Below, piece after piece: positions 1 to 11,563 of a stretch of DNA of 64,000 nucleotides; the first letter of the stretch is position 1; each line of letters starts with the position of its first letter. The position numbers were made by a program, and so were the translations under genes. The notes beneath the pieces were generated by a model. That model saw only the letters and a program-made list of their open reading frames with translations, was not told the DNA's origin and searched no databases. This DNA comes from Patiria miniata (lineage: Eukaryota > Echinodermata > Asteroidea > Valvatida > Asterinidae), in assembly GCF_015706575.1 (NCBI RefSeq), contig NW_024037050.1, forward strand, positions 6,262,001-6,326,000, given 5' to 3'.

Positions 1-460
1 ATCAGTCGAGTCTGTTTAATTTATAAATCAATCAATAACTATATTCCATAATCATATTATTTGTTTAAGAAACTGATCAGTTTCATGAATCTGCAATGAA
101 ATTATCACCATCATTCGAAATGTCAACAATAATTAGTCTACCAACTACATGTAGATTTTTAAAAATACAAATTCGATAAATAACTACATTTGTAATTAAA
201 TTAATGAAATTATTATTCAATCTCTTTCACTGTCTATCAATGGATTGATTAATTTAAAAACCGAAAATACAATCAACATTAAATAGTTTAACTTTTCTAA
301 AAACGTGTGCAGTCTCTAGTAAACATAGGACTAAAGGCCTTACATCACAGAAAAAGGCATGCGCAGAAACAAATCTTTACGAATGAGACAACGATTAAAT
401 TTTAAAATTTAAATCTAAACAACATCCACCATGGAAAAACCCACGCCGTATTTTACTTAC
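1..460. other. intron of the ADAMTS-like gene (left edge)
   Basis: AT-rich sequence downstream of the exon 4 donor. I see no further exon on the minus strand before the window ends. Confidence 0.6.
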
Positions 461-629
461 GTGGCGGCGGGCTACAGAACTGAGCTGCCGGGTCACTATC
501 ACCCGCAGACCGTCTGTATACAACGTGAGGGTCGACCGCATCTCTTCGTCTCCGTCTATATTGCTCCGCGTGGTCGCGTCGGAGGGGTTTGATGAAAATG
601 TCGTGTTCGCCGTAACTGATTACTCCGGC
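461..629 (-). CDS. ADAMTS-like coding exon 4 (end of propeptide, furin sites)
   Basis: The acceptor ends in CTCAATACAG and the donor is GTAAGT (460-455). The exon encodes AGVISYGEHDIFIKPLRRD, then five consecutive arginines and PHVVYRRSAG. The IFIKPL strand followed by a basic run and HVVYRR is the pattern at the C-terminal end of ADAMTS propeptides. The exon finishes one base into a codon (phase 1), so another exon must follow left of the window edge. Confidence 0.85.
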
Positions 630-3547
630 CTGTATTGAGAAAAGGAAGAAAATCAATGGTCCGAACTGCTGTGTAGTGCATTAATGGAGTAAACTCGGAA
701 ACTATCGGCCATTTTAAGGCAGAATCAATAAAAAAAAAAGGGCATTTGAGGGCCCATTTTCAGACTGTGGAAACTTTCAGACAACCATTAAATGAAATTC
801 GAACGGTTTCTGATTCTGTTCTTAAAAATTCACCGACATTTTTGGAACACGTTCTCTAGTTTTCATTCACTTGATGTAATGTAAAACTTTGTTTCAGGCT
901 GTAAAGGCCTAATCATTCTTTTGTGGTTGTAAACTGTAGAGTCGTTCCTTTTGTCCAGCCCTGCCACCTTGTTATAAGATTTTGTTCCAAAAATGATTAC
1001 ATTATTTCGGTATTCTTCAGTATTTACGTCATTTCAGTGTTCTGCCCTATCCTATTTTAAATTTTTTTGAATGAGTGAACTTATGAATAAGCGAACAACT
1101 TTTTTTACTGCGAGAAAATAGCAATTCAAAAATATTGTATGAGTGGGGGAGGGGAGGGGTTGGAACAAAGAAATGGTAAGGAATGTCAACCGTGAAATAA
1201 TAATTGATGCAATCGTTAAAACACCACGGCAACATTCTGAAACCGTATAAAAAGACCGCTGACAAAATGAGTTGACTTCTTACCAAACCGTTGCATTTAC
1301 TGATGGCAACGGACGAGCTGTTATGCGACACCAACTCCCCGAAGTAGTAGCAGTCCCTCTGTACCTCCTGACTCGCCACCACCGTGCCGTTCCGTCCAAG
1401 CGTTTCCATCCGCAACCCCTGCCGGGCCAGCCAGGGGTTCTTGCTCAGGCGGAGGTGGTAGTCCTCCCGGAACGCGGTGAAGTGGACGTCGTGTTGGTGG
1501 CGGTGCGGCACGGCATCACGGAGGGGTTGTTTTGTGGGAGAGTCGGTGGGCAGGTCCCAAATGTCCACGATGTCGTAATTTGGGTCCCCTACAGGAAAAG
1601 ATTTGCCAAAATTGTGTTTGATTAATTAATAAGTCCAGGGATGGGAATGGATTATTACACGACAACAAAAAGGGTCAACTCCACTTTTGGGGGGTAAGAC
1701 TCTACACGTTATTACACACAAAGAGTTCCTGGCGTGCAAAGAATCTGTGTTCAAGTATAGTTTTTTTCTTGGCCTGTTAAAAGCCAAACTCTGAGCACTG
1801 TTGGTTTTGTTTCTCCAGAATAGTCCGGATATAAATAGCGTTGAGCCTTCTTCCTAATATTTTTTTAAACTCAAAATTAAAGCTTGAGAATTCCGAAAAC
1901 TAACGGGTAGGTCATATTGTCAGATGAGTTCACATTACCATTTTTGGATGTCACGGTGATTCCTCCGAAGTAGCTTTTGATGTCTTCATGCGTAAGATCA
2001 TGTCCGTCCTGATTAATTTACCAACAAAGAAAAAAAGTGACTTCATTTTAGAATGCTTAATTACGAACGTTTGTTTGGTGAAGTCACTTTGATTAGTCCT
2101 ATGTGTATTGTTTACGAAGAATAATGTTGTTAAAAGGGCGATGAGATTGTGCTGTATGTTTCGGTAACAGTCTTGTTACATCATTTGCAGCTAGGATAAA
2201 AATGGGGTCCCGTTTAAGAAAAAAAATCACACTTTGTTCTCTCTCCGGCATCCCAAACCAAATCAAAATAAACCGCTGTGTGGACCATCGATCTGTTCGC
2301 GCAATTTCCACTGAAGAAAAGATTGTCTTTTCCCCGGCAATCACAGTTAACTAGGTCATTTTACTTTGTAAAGTCGAATATACGGTTAACTGTTATATAC
2401 CTTCATACTTTGAAACATCCGTCGACACTCCAAGCCGTACTTTTTAGAGGTCAATTTAGTTGAGGTCAAGGCCATCAACAAACGACATTTCCCAACCAAA
2501 ACAAATCCGAATACTCAATTATTCCAGGTAAAGCTAGCATGGAAGTTGAAAACACACCTTTTCGGCAATTGCAAAAAACATCTGTTGAAACTTTAAGGGT
2601 ACAAGTAACGAGTTGTATTCTACTTCCGATTCATATCCTTGACCTCAACTTGTATCACGCTCAAGTATTACTTTTGCTTTGTGTAATGGCCATCAGGTAT
2701 GTGTTTTCCCTAGTACAATTTGGTTGAGGAATAAGAAGACAGTTTGAAATTTATTTTTGTCGCATACCAGTTGTGCAAAAGCGCTTTCTTTTGGTTTATT
2801 TTGTTTGCGAGGAAAGACAAAGTTGCAACACTCTTTTCGCTCCTTGCCGTGCTCATTTTATCACTTCATTGCAATAGAGCCGTCGTAGATGCGTTGATGA
2901 AATTAAATCGACCAGCAATATCAATCAATGCACAGTCAAAATTTCACTTCAGTGATGCGTCAGGCAAAACAAAAACAAAACAACACTTATAAACAAGTTA
3001 TAAAACAATTGCTTCCAATAACTTTAGGCCTAAACTGTGGTTTTAATTTCTTGTAAAAAAATACCACTCTGATTCACAAGCGAAAATCCTTTTTCGACGT
3101 TCAGTATTTGAATTTATTATTGGTCAGAAAAGACATACCTCCCCACCTTTTGATAATTTTTTTTAATACAGTGTATCTTACAGCATAATGTAAAAGCGTT
3201 CTCTTATCGTGAACAGGGTAATCTCTTCAAAATGAATTACACTTATAGAAAAACCGCAATCAACGATTCGAAATGGCCAACTCCTCATTTTTACCGTGTG
3301 ATTCATTAAAATCAAACAAAAACAGATGAACAGTTGAATTCCTTTCTTGAACTTTGTTTGCATTCTCAAGATTTGACGCACGATGAAAAAAACTGTCCTC
3401 CAAACACTTTTCAAAGAAGTGAAAGAGTAAATTTCATGGGAAGAACCTGCATGGTGTACTTACCAAGATCGCGGGTGACGAAGTCACACTTCGTGCCGAT
3501 AACACCGCTGCAATGAGGGCAACTACAGACACAAAAGTCAAAGTCAT
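461..3547 (-). CDS. ADAMTS-like secreted metalloprotease, 5' part (signal peptide + M12B propeptide; gene continues past position 1)
   Basis: Four minus-strand exons (3547-3464, 2008-1939, 1588-1284, 629-461) join in phase through GT-AG introns. Together they give about 209 residues and end mid-codon at a GTAAGT donor. Residues 1-18 form a signal peptide (hydrophobic VVALIAAVL core). Residues about 29-190 match the reprolysin (M12B) propeptide: an LTHEDI start, an AF-x-DYHLRL strand, a Cys-containing block CYYFGELVSHNSSSVAISKC with an N-glycosylation sequon, then an IFIKPL strand. An RRRRRD stretch and PHVVYRR follow, as at ADAMTS propeptide ends, where furin-like convertases cut. Family knowledge: such enzymes are secreted zinc proteases of extracellular matrix. 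The HExxH catalytic domain, disintegrin and thrombospondin repeats are not in the window, so the subtype is undecided and an ADAM without TSP repeats is not excluded. Confidence 0.85.
630..1283. other. ADAMTS-like intron 3
   Basis: AT-rich with a short G-rich run (1141-1160). No recognisable gene or repeat. Confidence 0.6.
1284..1588 (-). CDS. ADAMTS-like coding exon 3 (propeptide core)
   Basis: 305 nt between acceptor TTTTCCTGTAG and donor GTAAGA. It holds the centre of the propeptide: HDVHFTAFREDYHLRL, a conserved beta strand pair, then DCYYFGELV...VAISKCNGL, the Cys-rich strand typical of reprolysin propeptides. HNSS is a possible N-glycosylation site. GC content is clearly above the flanking introns, as expected of an exon. 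Confidence 0.85.
1589..1938. other. ADAMTS-like intron 2
   Basis: 350 bp of ordinary AT-rich intron; nothing else seen. Confidence 0.6.
1939..2008 (-). CDS. ADAMTS-like coding exon 2
   Basis: The exon follows acceptor TTAATCAG and encodes DGHDLTHEDIKSYFGGITV and four more residues, ending with one extra base before donor GTAATG. The LTHEDI / YFGG block is the usual beginning of M12B propeptides. Phase 0 in, phase 1 out, matching both neighbours. Confidence 0.75.
2009..3463. other. ADAMTS-like intron 1
   Basis: 1.45 kb, AT-rich, only short incidental open frames and no splice-bounded coding signal on either strand. Confidence 0.6.
3464..3547 (-). CDS. ADAMTS-like coding exon 1 (signal peptide)
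   Basis: 28 codons from ATG (3547-3545) to TTG, then donor GTAAGT (3463-3458). The N-terminus MTLTFVSVVALIAAVLSARS is a typical signal peptide, with cleavage likely near Ala18. It ends in phase 0. Two TATA-like boxes lie 30-55 bp upstream, so the ATG may sit in the first exon with a short 5' UTR. Confidence 0.8.
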
Positions 3548-3554
3548 TTTGAAA

Positions 3555-3615
3555 CAACTCCAACTACCTAAAAAGTTTATAAAAAGCTGAACTCGTCTTA
3601 TAAGAGAAATATTCT
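3555..3615 (-). promoter_or_regulatory. candidate core promoter of the ADAMTS-like gene
   Basis: On the minus strand TATAAG (3602-3597) and TATAAA (3581-3576) lie 30-55 bp upstream of the ATG at 3547. The first would place a start near 3570 and leave a 5' UTR of about 25 nt. Inferred from sequence only; a non-coding upstream exon is equally possible. Confidence 0.3.
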
Positions 3616-6002
3616 GCTAGCTTCACTCTGAAAATGTGAGTCCGATCACCCGAACTTGCCCTTAAATAACAGTCCAGGACCGGTTGCGAGGGTGAGTGAC
3701 GTCATCTTCCTAGTAAAAGTTGTCCACAAACCCAGCTGTGAATTGGCCAGCATACCCGGACGTGGTAGAATCGTGAACTTAGTCATTGCCAAATTACATC
3801 ATGACTTCAAAATGTTGCCCATAAAGTCACATTAAATTTGGGTGACAGATCACGGTTTTTGTGCGCCTTGTTGCGTGGTTTAGTTTTTAAAGGAGCACTA
3901 TTTGTTTTTAATACTTAAAAATGACTTTGTTAATTAGCTTGGTAGTGATTATGAATTTGAGATTCGGTCAATGGCGTAACTATAGGGTTAAACTTCTGCG
4001 GGGGCACCTTGGGGTGCATACAATTTTTAAGTGCATGGGGGGTGGGGGGCACTATGATATCAAGTTATATTTTTGATCAATTCAAGATTTTCAATGGGGG
4101 CACCCGGCTGGAAAGGAGGGGGGGGGGGACCGGCGTATTATGAGGGGGCATCAAGGACGGACCCAACAACAAAATTCCAGGCCACCGCAAGCGCTGCAAA
4201 TTCGAAAAGCGGGGGGGGGGGGGGCTATTTTGACGCTAGAGGGCGATGTTTTTCTTATCAATTTATTCACAATTCAGAAAGTCGTACGGTTAAGGGAAGT
4301 CCAACAATAATCATCTCAACAAACAACTTTTTTTTAAAAGACACTTCCATGCATGGTAAGCGGCAAATTTCGTAGTTACGCGACGTGGATTTGTCGTTAA
4401 CACAGCGCATTCACTACATCGTGGCCGTGCGGCATCTGTTTGTCTCTTCTGTTGATACACTATCCTAGACGGTAGCAATAATTGCTTCGGTTTAGCTCGG
4501 CTAAGTTCGTTATAGATGGGCGCGGACATCCGGGATTTTTTTATTTTTTATTTTTTTAACATTATTTGGCTTTACGTAGCTCCCATACCTATGTTCTTGG
4601 AACTCAATTGTTCTTGAATCTAGGTTGCTGAATGGTAACACATAGCAACCAATGAAAACTGGTGTGCAAACGAACAGATGTTTACATCGGATGACGTCAG
4701 CCCGCCCCCACCTATACCAAGAAAGTCTCTAAAACACATCCAAAATAGAAACTGTGAGTCCAACTTAGGCCCATATGTGGGAGAGGCACATTGTATTCCC
4801 CTTCAGTAAAACCTTATGGTAAAACACTTGAACAAGTTCGATATTTTTCTCCGAACTAATTTTCAATTTGTATATTTTATTTTGACGAAATGGCGTAATT
4901 GAAAACAATGGCAGAACCAGGATCGTCCACGGGTGGCTGGGGTTGTTGAAGTCCAGGATTTTTAGAGGGATGGGGTTTGGGAGGGGGGATGGGGGGGGGG
5001 GGGGGGGTTGGACTAGACTTTGAAGTCAACTCATAGAGGCCAAATGCCTAAAGCATTGAATGAGCTAGATCTGCAATAATATGACGTTATTCAGGCAACT
5101 GAAGGAAACGTTTTTTCCCCGCAAACCTTCCCCTTCAAGTTGGATCTGCCTTTGAAAAATAAACTTTTATTTTGGTTCACTTTCGAACAAAAAGAGATCC
5201 ATCTGGATTATTGTCGGGCTGCAACTAAATCGAAATTTGCACAATAATTATTCGATAACTAAACGTTAGCGATATATTTATTTTGCTCCATGTGTCATTA
5301 ATTTAAAAGTAAATAACTTTTTTGTATTATTATTTTCAATATATATAAAAATATTAGCAATGAAAGATAATTATTTATCGGGACCAAACACGAAAAGAGT
5401 CACGGGGATCGAGAAAGCAACTTTAAAAATCCACCACGCACTGACTTGTGTCTTGTCTCTGGCTTGAACTAATTGGACCTATGGCATGCAATGTAGCTTG
5501 AACAGAGACCGTCCGGTCATAGCACTTCCAGTACCGGTTGAGTACCAGGAATACATGATGACAACTACGCAGGGTGTTTGTAACTTACTGTTACCACCGC
5601 ACATTACTAGACATACTCACTTACATGTACATGATCAGGTCATATCCTGCACGGGCGGGACCACGCCCCCTACCAAGGCCTCAGATTTGGTATTTGCTAT
5701 AGGTGGTCATACACTTAAAGGGATCTTGAGATGAATCTTTCTTAGGAACACATTTTGTGCAACTTTCCGTCCTCCTTTCAATGTATGAAAACTATTTGGC
5801 ATTATCCCTTTTGGTTGTTTGAAAAGTGCACTTCTTTAAACATTTAACAAAGTGTCCATGCTTTTCCGGAAAACTGAGAGCGCTGTTGCTGTGATGTCGT
5901 TTCAGGAAGAAACTGTTCAGTTTAGGGGTTTGCTGTTCAAACTGTAAACCCAAAGATTTGCGCATTAAAAACATATATGTGAGAAAAGTTTTTATTGGCA
6001 TT

Positions 6003-6209
6003 GGCGTCGCCAGGATTTTTTTTCGGGGGGGGGGGGCAAAGCAAATTTCATTATATTCTCAATTTATCATTTTTTCTAGCGTGAGTAGGGGAGCATTTGC
6101 CCTACCCACCCCCCCCTTCAAAATAATTTTTCCTTTTTTCCCCCTTGTTCCTTTTTTTCGTTTTTTTCGTTGCCCCCCCCCCCCCCCCCCCCCCCTCGCG
6201 ACGCCCATG
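6003..6209. mobile_element. MITE-like element with poly-G/poly-C ends
   Basis: The left end GGCGTCGCCAGGA plus a G11 tract is mirrored by a C-rich tract plus CTCGCGACGCC at the right, giving imperfect terminal inverted repeats around about 205 bp. No coding capacity. The poly-G/poly-C arms could pair. Confidence 0.5.
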
Positions 6210-6274
6210 TTCATTGGCTTACTGCCAGGTTCGGACACAAAACGAATCGCCAAAGAAACTGAGAAAATTTAGCA

Positions 6275-6660
6275 GCAAAGCACCCAAAATATTCTGGCAA
6301 CTTTTGATATTACTTTTTGTATTTTTGTCATTATTGTATCATGTTTTATGTAATCCAGGGCCCCCAGGGAGAACAGTTCATTGACAACTGATGGGGCTAC
6401 CCTGGTAAAATAACACAAAATAAAATTAAATAAATAAACAAATGCTGAAATAGCTGAATTATTGAGGTTTCTCCCTGAAATGACATTGCACTTTTGCTCG
6501 TGAGTATGGAAATTTACATTAGCATAAAAACCAAAAAGAACCACAATACCCTTGAAAATGGCAAAACGAGAATTGAAAATAAGGTTAAATGAGGACACTA
6601 TAAGGTGCATTTTCAAGGATTGCATTAGAAACATTACATGGCATGTGCCCTTTAATGATC
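6275..6660 (-). mobile_element. dispersed repeat interrupted by a retro-like tail insertion
   Basis: Read on the minus strand this matches 26190-26425 (shared words GTATGGTGCC-like start, GGTTTTATGC, CATTTCAGG, GTTGCCAGAA, TGTTTTGCTG-like end). An extra segment, about 6335-6440, containing ACCAGGGTAGCCCCATCAGTT and an A/T-rich tail, splits this copy and is absent from the 26-kb copy. That inserted segment also occurs in opposite orientation at 17811-17905. Confidence 0.6.
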
Positions 6661-8699
6661 TTAAGAAATGGTGAAACTTAATGATTTACTTTGTCGTTCC
6701 AAACCCATACAAACAGAGCCGCACCCGTATGTGGTTAGAAAATAACAACTATTTGCTTACTTTGTTGCTATGAAGTGAAATTAATATTATGGGAGCGGGA
6801 CGTCCGTGAAAGGTTTGTCTGTGGCTTACTGTGACATAGCAGAAATAATAACAGAAGAAGCTTTCTTCTTAGTGAAACTGGAAAATTGGAGGGCTGAGTC
6901 AAGGCTGGGGCGTGGTTGGAGTGGCTACCCCCCTCCCTCCCGACCAAAAATAATTATTTAAGTCATATATAATGCGAAAAAGAAAATCCCAAATTTTCTT
7001 AAAGGCATATATAGGATCATTTTCTTTTCATGCATTTTGTTCGGTTCCATTTATTTCTTGATTGTTTTCTTAATGACAGAATGCCAGACGGACTATTTTC
7101 ACTGGTTGTTCATGGTACTGATATCTTTAATCCAAGTAAGCTGTTTGATATTAATTCGGTAGGTTACTTTTGCGATAATTGCAAAGGATCCTATACGCCT
7201 TTAAAGTCGTCACTCAATGTTGCAAATCATAATAATTATTATTCCACTGTATGCTTCAGGCTTTATGATCTGTTTATACGTTTAATACTGCAACGACTCA
7301 TCCACCACAGCCCCCCCCCGAAAAATCTTCACTATGACACATCTGCCACCCTCTTTTAGACAATCTTGGATCCGCCATTGCACACCGCACGATTTAGAAA
7401 TGTGGTATTTGCTAGAAATATTTGTAAAACATTATGGATTAGCTATTTTGCATACACTGTGTTTGAGCTTACATTGGCTATCAAGAAAAGAAAATATGGG
7501 TGGCATTCGGTAACTAGAACCCGATCTATAGTTTCCTTATTATTTTTGCTTAAGAAATTAGGCGGATTTGGGTCCATCCAAGCTCTTAAATAATTGCAAA
7601 CGTTTCTAGGTAACAACATTCGCAACAATGGAAAATAAAGGGGGAGGGGTCCGACACTAAATGCACGAGATACATCATTTCACCACAAATGTTCACACAA
7701 ATGCCAGAAACTCAAGACTGCGACCACACTGAAATCTTTGTGTTCACAATTCTACTGTCCAGATTCGTAACCGTTCAGGTATCGTAGCGCCCTCAATATG
7801 TCTAGAGGCACATGAATGTGCTCATCGCATTTACCAGATTAGAGTCAGATTAGAGCCAAGTATGCGATAAAAGCGTGCTACTGTTTTCCTTTGACGAAAG
7901 GTTTTAGTTTCGTTCTTTTATATAGACATTTTATTTTCTTTGTGTACACAGCCAGGAACATTTAGGTCTCTCAAGTCCCGAAATGGAAACATGTTCTCGA
8001 TATTTCAACAATGAAACTTGACTAGAAACCTGGATGTGAGAAATTCCGGACTTGGAGGTCGCAGTTGGTTGTAAGGCCGCAGCAATGATGTTTACCGCTA
8101 TGGCTTCTGTTCCTTGCTCTATGCTTATTTATAGATTGTCTTCAGTAGCGAAATTCATAGCCCGTCATCATAAGGAACCTAAATACCTGACGGGACACGG
8201 TTAACTTAGGTTTACGCAGTGTGCTTTTCCGCGTCTCACATAGCAGAGGAGTTTCTCTTTTTGTCGTTGGTTATCTAGGATCAATTTCTCCTTGAGGGAA
8301 AGATCGGGGGTGTTTTTGAGAACGGACCGCTCCCCCATATGGTGCATGTGCAAGTACAAATCGAACGCAACCACTCACGCGGAACAAACTTGGACTCTGT
8401 CCCCAACCTATATTACTCCACCCTACCCTGTAGCCTGCATTATGCGGACCTCAGCTGCTTCACTTAAATAAAATTTAAACCCCACAACATCAATTTGTTC
8501 GGAAATTCTTTTATTTTAATCTCTTTATTTCCTTAAGTTTTTCTGCCCTCAATAATAAGTCAATATATTTCTCAAAAACGACGGATCGGAGGAGAAAACC
8601 ACAGTGTTCGAAAACAAATATGATTAAATGCCAAACGACTGGATCAAGTTTATTAGAAGCCGCTTCATTCATTCATGGGTGTGTTCTCATCGCTGGTTC

Positions 8700-8825
8700 C
8701 CGCGATATAATTGATAAAAGTAACTAGTGGCAGTGCACCATCGATCGCACTGCATCTCACACATGTACCGCACGATTCATTGAGCTGGAATCTTCTGGAA
8801 TTCAAGTTTTCGTCTGAAATTTAAG
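8700..8825 (+). promoter_or_regulatory. candidate promoter and non-coding first exon of the villin-type gene
   Basis: The first coding exon of villin begins with a spliced 5' UTR, so an upstream exon must exist. A candidate ends at AAATTTAAG followed by the strong donor GTAAGG (8826-8831), and TATA-like GATATAAT / GATAAAAG lies about 100 bp upstream. No transcript evidence is available, and other donors in 8.8-15.7 kb could serve. Confidence 0.25.
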
Positions 8826-9254
8826 GTAAGGAAAGCTTATGCACTTTGTAGAAATCGTAAAATAGATTGTAGCTCTTATAGTTTATTGTAATATGCGTTT
8901 ACGAGTGACTGACAAGTCTGTAAATTTGATATATATTGTGAGAAAAAAACCCGTTCAAGCTAATTCACCGGGCCAAAGTAATCATGTAGGCTAGGCCAAG
9001 GCGTATGGGTCCGGTTACTGCACCGGGTCATGCAGATCTGAACAACTTCCGGTATATTCGAAATCGAGATAAAGTGGAGTCTGCCTGTGCCTCCGATTTT
9101 TTTTCTTCACTAAGTAATGGTGTAGATAGGGAGTAATTGCAGAATACCTCGCCACTTGGAAATACACTCCTAAAATCTCTGGCTACGCGGTCACTGGCGG
9201 TTGGAATCACTGGCATGACTGGAGTGGAAAAGCATGAAAAGAAACAATTCAACT

Positions 9255-9535
9255 TAAGTCCAAACCAAATGTTGCCAGCTACGCGGGTAACTGAGTGGGG
9301 GTCCCCTTAAGAACGAAGCAACACAAAATGAATGGGAGTTGCTGAAAAACTTGAAAGTCCAAACCAACTACCCTGTTGCTGGCTACCCAGCTACGAAGTG
9401 GGAGTCCCCTGAGCTTGATATGCTTGAGAACGAAGCAACATAAAACGAATGGGAGTTGCTGTAAAAAATTCTAAGTCCAAACCAACTAGGGGTCTAGGCC
9501 TACCCTGTTGCCGGCTACGCGGATACGGAGTGGGA
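9255..9535. repeat. degenerate tandem repeat, about 100-125 bp unit, 2-3 copies
   Basis: The words AAGTCCAAACCAA, GTTGC.GGCTAC, GTGGGAGTCCCCT, AGAACGAAGCAACA and AATGGGAGTTGCTG recur in the same order at about 9255, 9353 and 9475. Confidence 0.65.
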
Positions 9536-9538
9536 GTG

Positions 9539-9618
9539 CAGTGGAGCTACTCCTAGAACTATGATGTTCCGCAGAGTGGAGTCTGCGGAGCATCATAGTT
9601 CTAGGAGTACAGTGGAGC
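9539..9618. mobile_element. 62-bp hairpin flanked by 9-bp direct repeats
   Basis: Arms 9548-9575 and 9582-9609 pair over 28 bp with one mismatch (start TACTCCTAGAACTATGATG). The flanks are identical: CAGTGGAGC at 9539-9547 and 9610-9618, which looks like a 9-bp target-site duplication. No coding capacity. Confidence 0.7.
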
Positions 9619-10097
9619 ATGACGTGCGTGTGTAGGCCTAGTAGTACATGTATACAGGTAGCGCTGAGAAGGTTTATTGAGTGCAAACAACCGTGACGCT
9701 GTAGCCGGCTACGAGGTGCATAGATCGAGTGGCAGGGAATTTTGCAATTGTGTCGGTAAATTTTGGTGTCGTCCTTATAAGTTTGGATACGTTTGGTCTG
9801 CACAATTGTCATTTCGGAAAGAATTGCGTACTAGGACTTCAAGTTTTTTCAACTTTACACTGATTTATTTTCAAGCGCTAAAAAGTTGCTTCCTGTATTT
9901 TAATGTATCCATTGAAATAAGAGTAATTAATGAGTATTTAATAAACTAAATATTCATGGGAAATTAAATATTCATAATGATGTATTGCACTGTCATTGGC
10001 CCACGCGTCGTTGATGTCATGCGCATCGCTAGACTTGACTAGACTCTTCAATCATTGTCGATATTGCTGCCCACAATGTCTGCTGTCCAAAAATGTG

Positions 10098-10137
10098 TGC
10101 ATGAAAAATGTGCTCCAAAAAACACATTTTTCATGAC
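10098..10137. repeat. short perfect hairpin
   Basis: CATGAAAAATGTG (10100-10112) and its reverse complement (10123-10135) are separated by 10 nt. Confidence 0.7.
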
Positions 10138-10550
10138 ATGTATTCGCATAAATTATACATGTACAGAGCTTCCTGGATTTGTCTTGGAATGAAATCACAA
10201 GGTAAGGTGAGCATTGATGTGTTCGGCGGCAGATAAGTGGCACTCAACTTTCATTCCGTCATTTAGAGCCTCTTAACTGACGGGTATCATTTTGCAAGTT
10301 ATGGCAAAATAGTATGCAAAGTCTATGGCGTAAATAAGCCCAATCTATTGTATCAAACTCTCCATTGACAGTTGACTTTCATTGTATAGTGAACATCCAC
10401 TTAGCTAGTTGCAAACATGAGATAGAGCCGAGTTGTTTAATTAAATATTAAATATAATTAATGACTTTTATTTTTCTTTCTTTGGCATTTGTGTTCTTGG
10501 GACATGGAAAATGTTATTTAAAAGAAAAAATACTTCTTAATAATATGAAA

Positions 10551-10778
10551 ATAGATTTGGGAAGAATACTATACATGGACATCACTAATGTTTCCCTGCA
10601 GTGACCTACATGTATCAGCCATCAGAAAGGCTATGTCCTAAAAAGTCAAGTTTAGCAGGGAAAACATTGAACATTTTGAAGCATTTACTGAGAAAACACT
10701 TGGAATTTTTCAGACCAGTGTCATAGGGTTTGTGCACAGGGCGTCAAGTGATGTCCAGGTATGGAACTCTTTCCCTTG
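10551..10778. mobile_element. MITE copy related to 14421-14637
   Basis: Shares the words GAGAAAACACTTGGAATTT, CATAGGGTTTG and CTCTTTCCCT in order with the 14.4-kb copy. Confidence 0.5.
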
Positions 10779-11068
10779 ATTTGTATTTTTACATTCAATT
10801 TTGCTCCGTTTGTGCAAGTCACTCTTGTTAAAATAACAACATCAACCTTTCAAGCGATGTGTTCCGAATGCAGTGCGCACGCAAGATTCTCCAACTTTTG
10901 AGAGCATGGAGAGTTACCCACGTGAATGTAGCCCTGCCCCTACGGTAGATTGGTCAATTTATAACACCAGTGACCATGGGATTAATGTGGCAGACAGTGA
11001 CTGAGGTCCTTGAGTTTGAAATGTCATCACATCAATGCAAATGAACCAAGCACCCATTTTATTTTTTT

Positions 11069-11563
11069 TTAAAGAGGTTGTGGAATGCTCGAAGACATTT
11101 CCGTCATTTTTCGGGTATGTAGCCTAAGGTGTGATGAAATAAAAACGACTATTGTTTCTGTCATAAGATGAGTACAAAAGGTACTTTTGAGAGCTGTTTT
11201 TCAAGTCCTGTCATGCCTGTTTCGACCCGAACGTGCAATTTGTGTAAAAGTCGTCGTTGCGGGCAGCAAACAAAACACAGTAAATCGTGACGTAATAAAC
11301 AGGACTCCCGATGCAGAGTAGCATAAACGAGTCCTGTTTATTACGTCACGATTTAGTAGTATGTTTTGTTTGCTGCCCGCAACGACGACTTTTACACAAA
11401 TTGCACGTTCGGGTCGAAACAGGACCTGAAAAATAGCTCTCAAAAGTAACCTTTGTACTAATTTCATGACAGAAACAATAGTCGTTTTTATTTCATCACA
11501 CCTTAGGCTACATATACCCAAAAAATGACGGAAATGTCTTCGAGCATTCCACAACCTCTTTAA
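11069..11563. mobile_element. 495-bp fold-back (hairpin) MITE with TTAA ends
   Basis: Arms 11073-11307 and 11329-11559 are near-perfect reverse complements (about 235 bp each) around a 21-nt loop. Ends read TTAA-AGAGGTTGTGG and CCACAACCTCT-TTAA, so a TTAA target site is likely. Arm differences are mostly 1-4 nt. It has no protein-coding content. Confidence 0.85.

Larger units (their letters stand above)
3660..8690. other. intergenic region between the divergent genes
   Basis: Repeat-derived sequence. There are G-homopolymer tracts (4021-4050, 4110-4130, 4205-4225, 4980-5010), a TIR element at 6003-6209, and a nested repeat at 6275-6660. The rest, including 5020-6000 and 6700-8690, shows no coding exon I can support. 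Confidence 0.55.

Noticed and set aside
7030..7593. Adjacent plus-strand frames of 109 and 75 codons
   Set aside because: AT-rich composition with no recognisable domain or splice context; could not support a gene.
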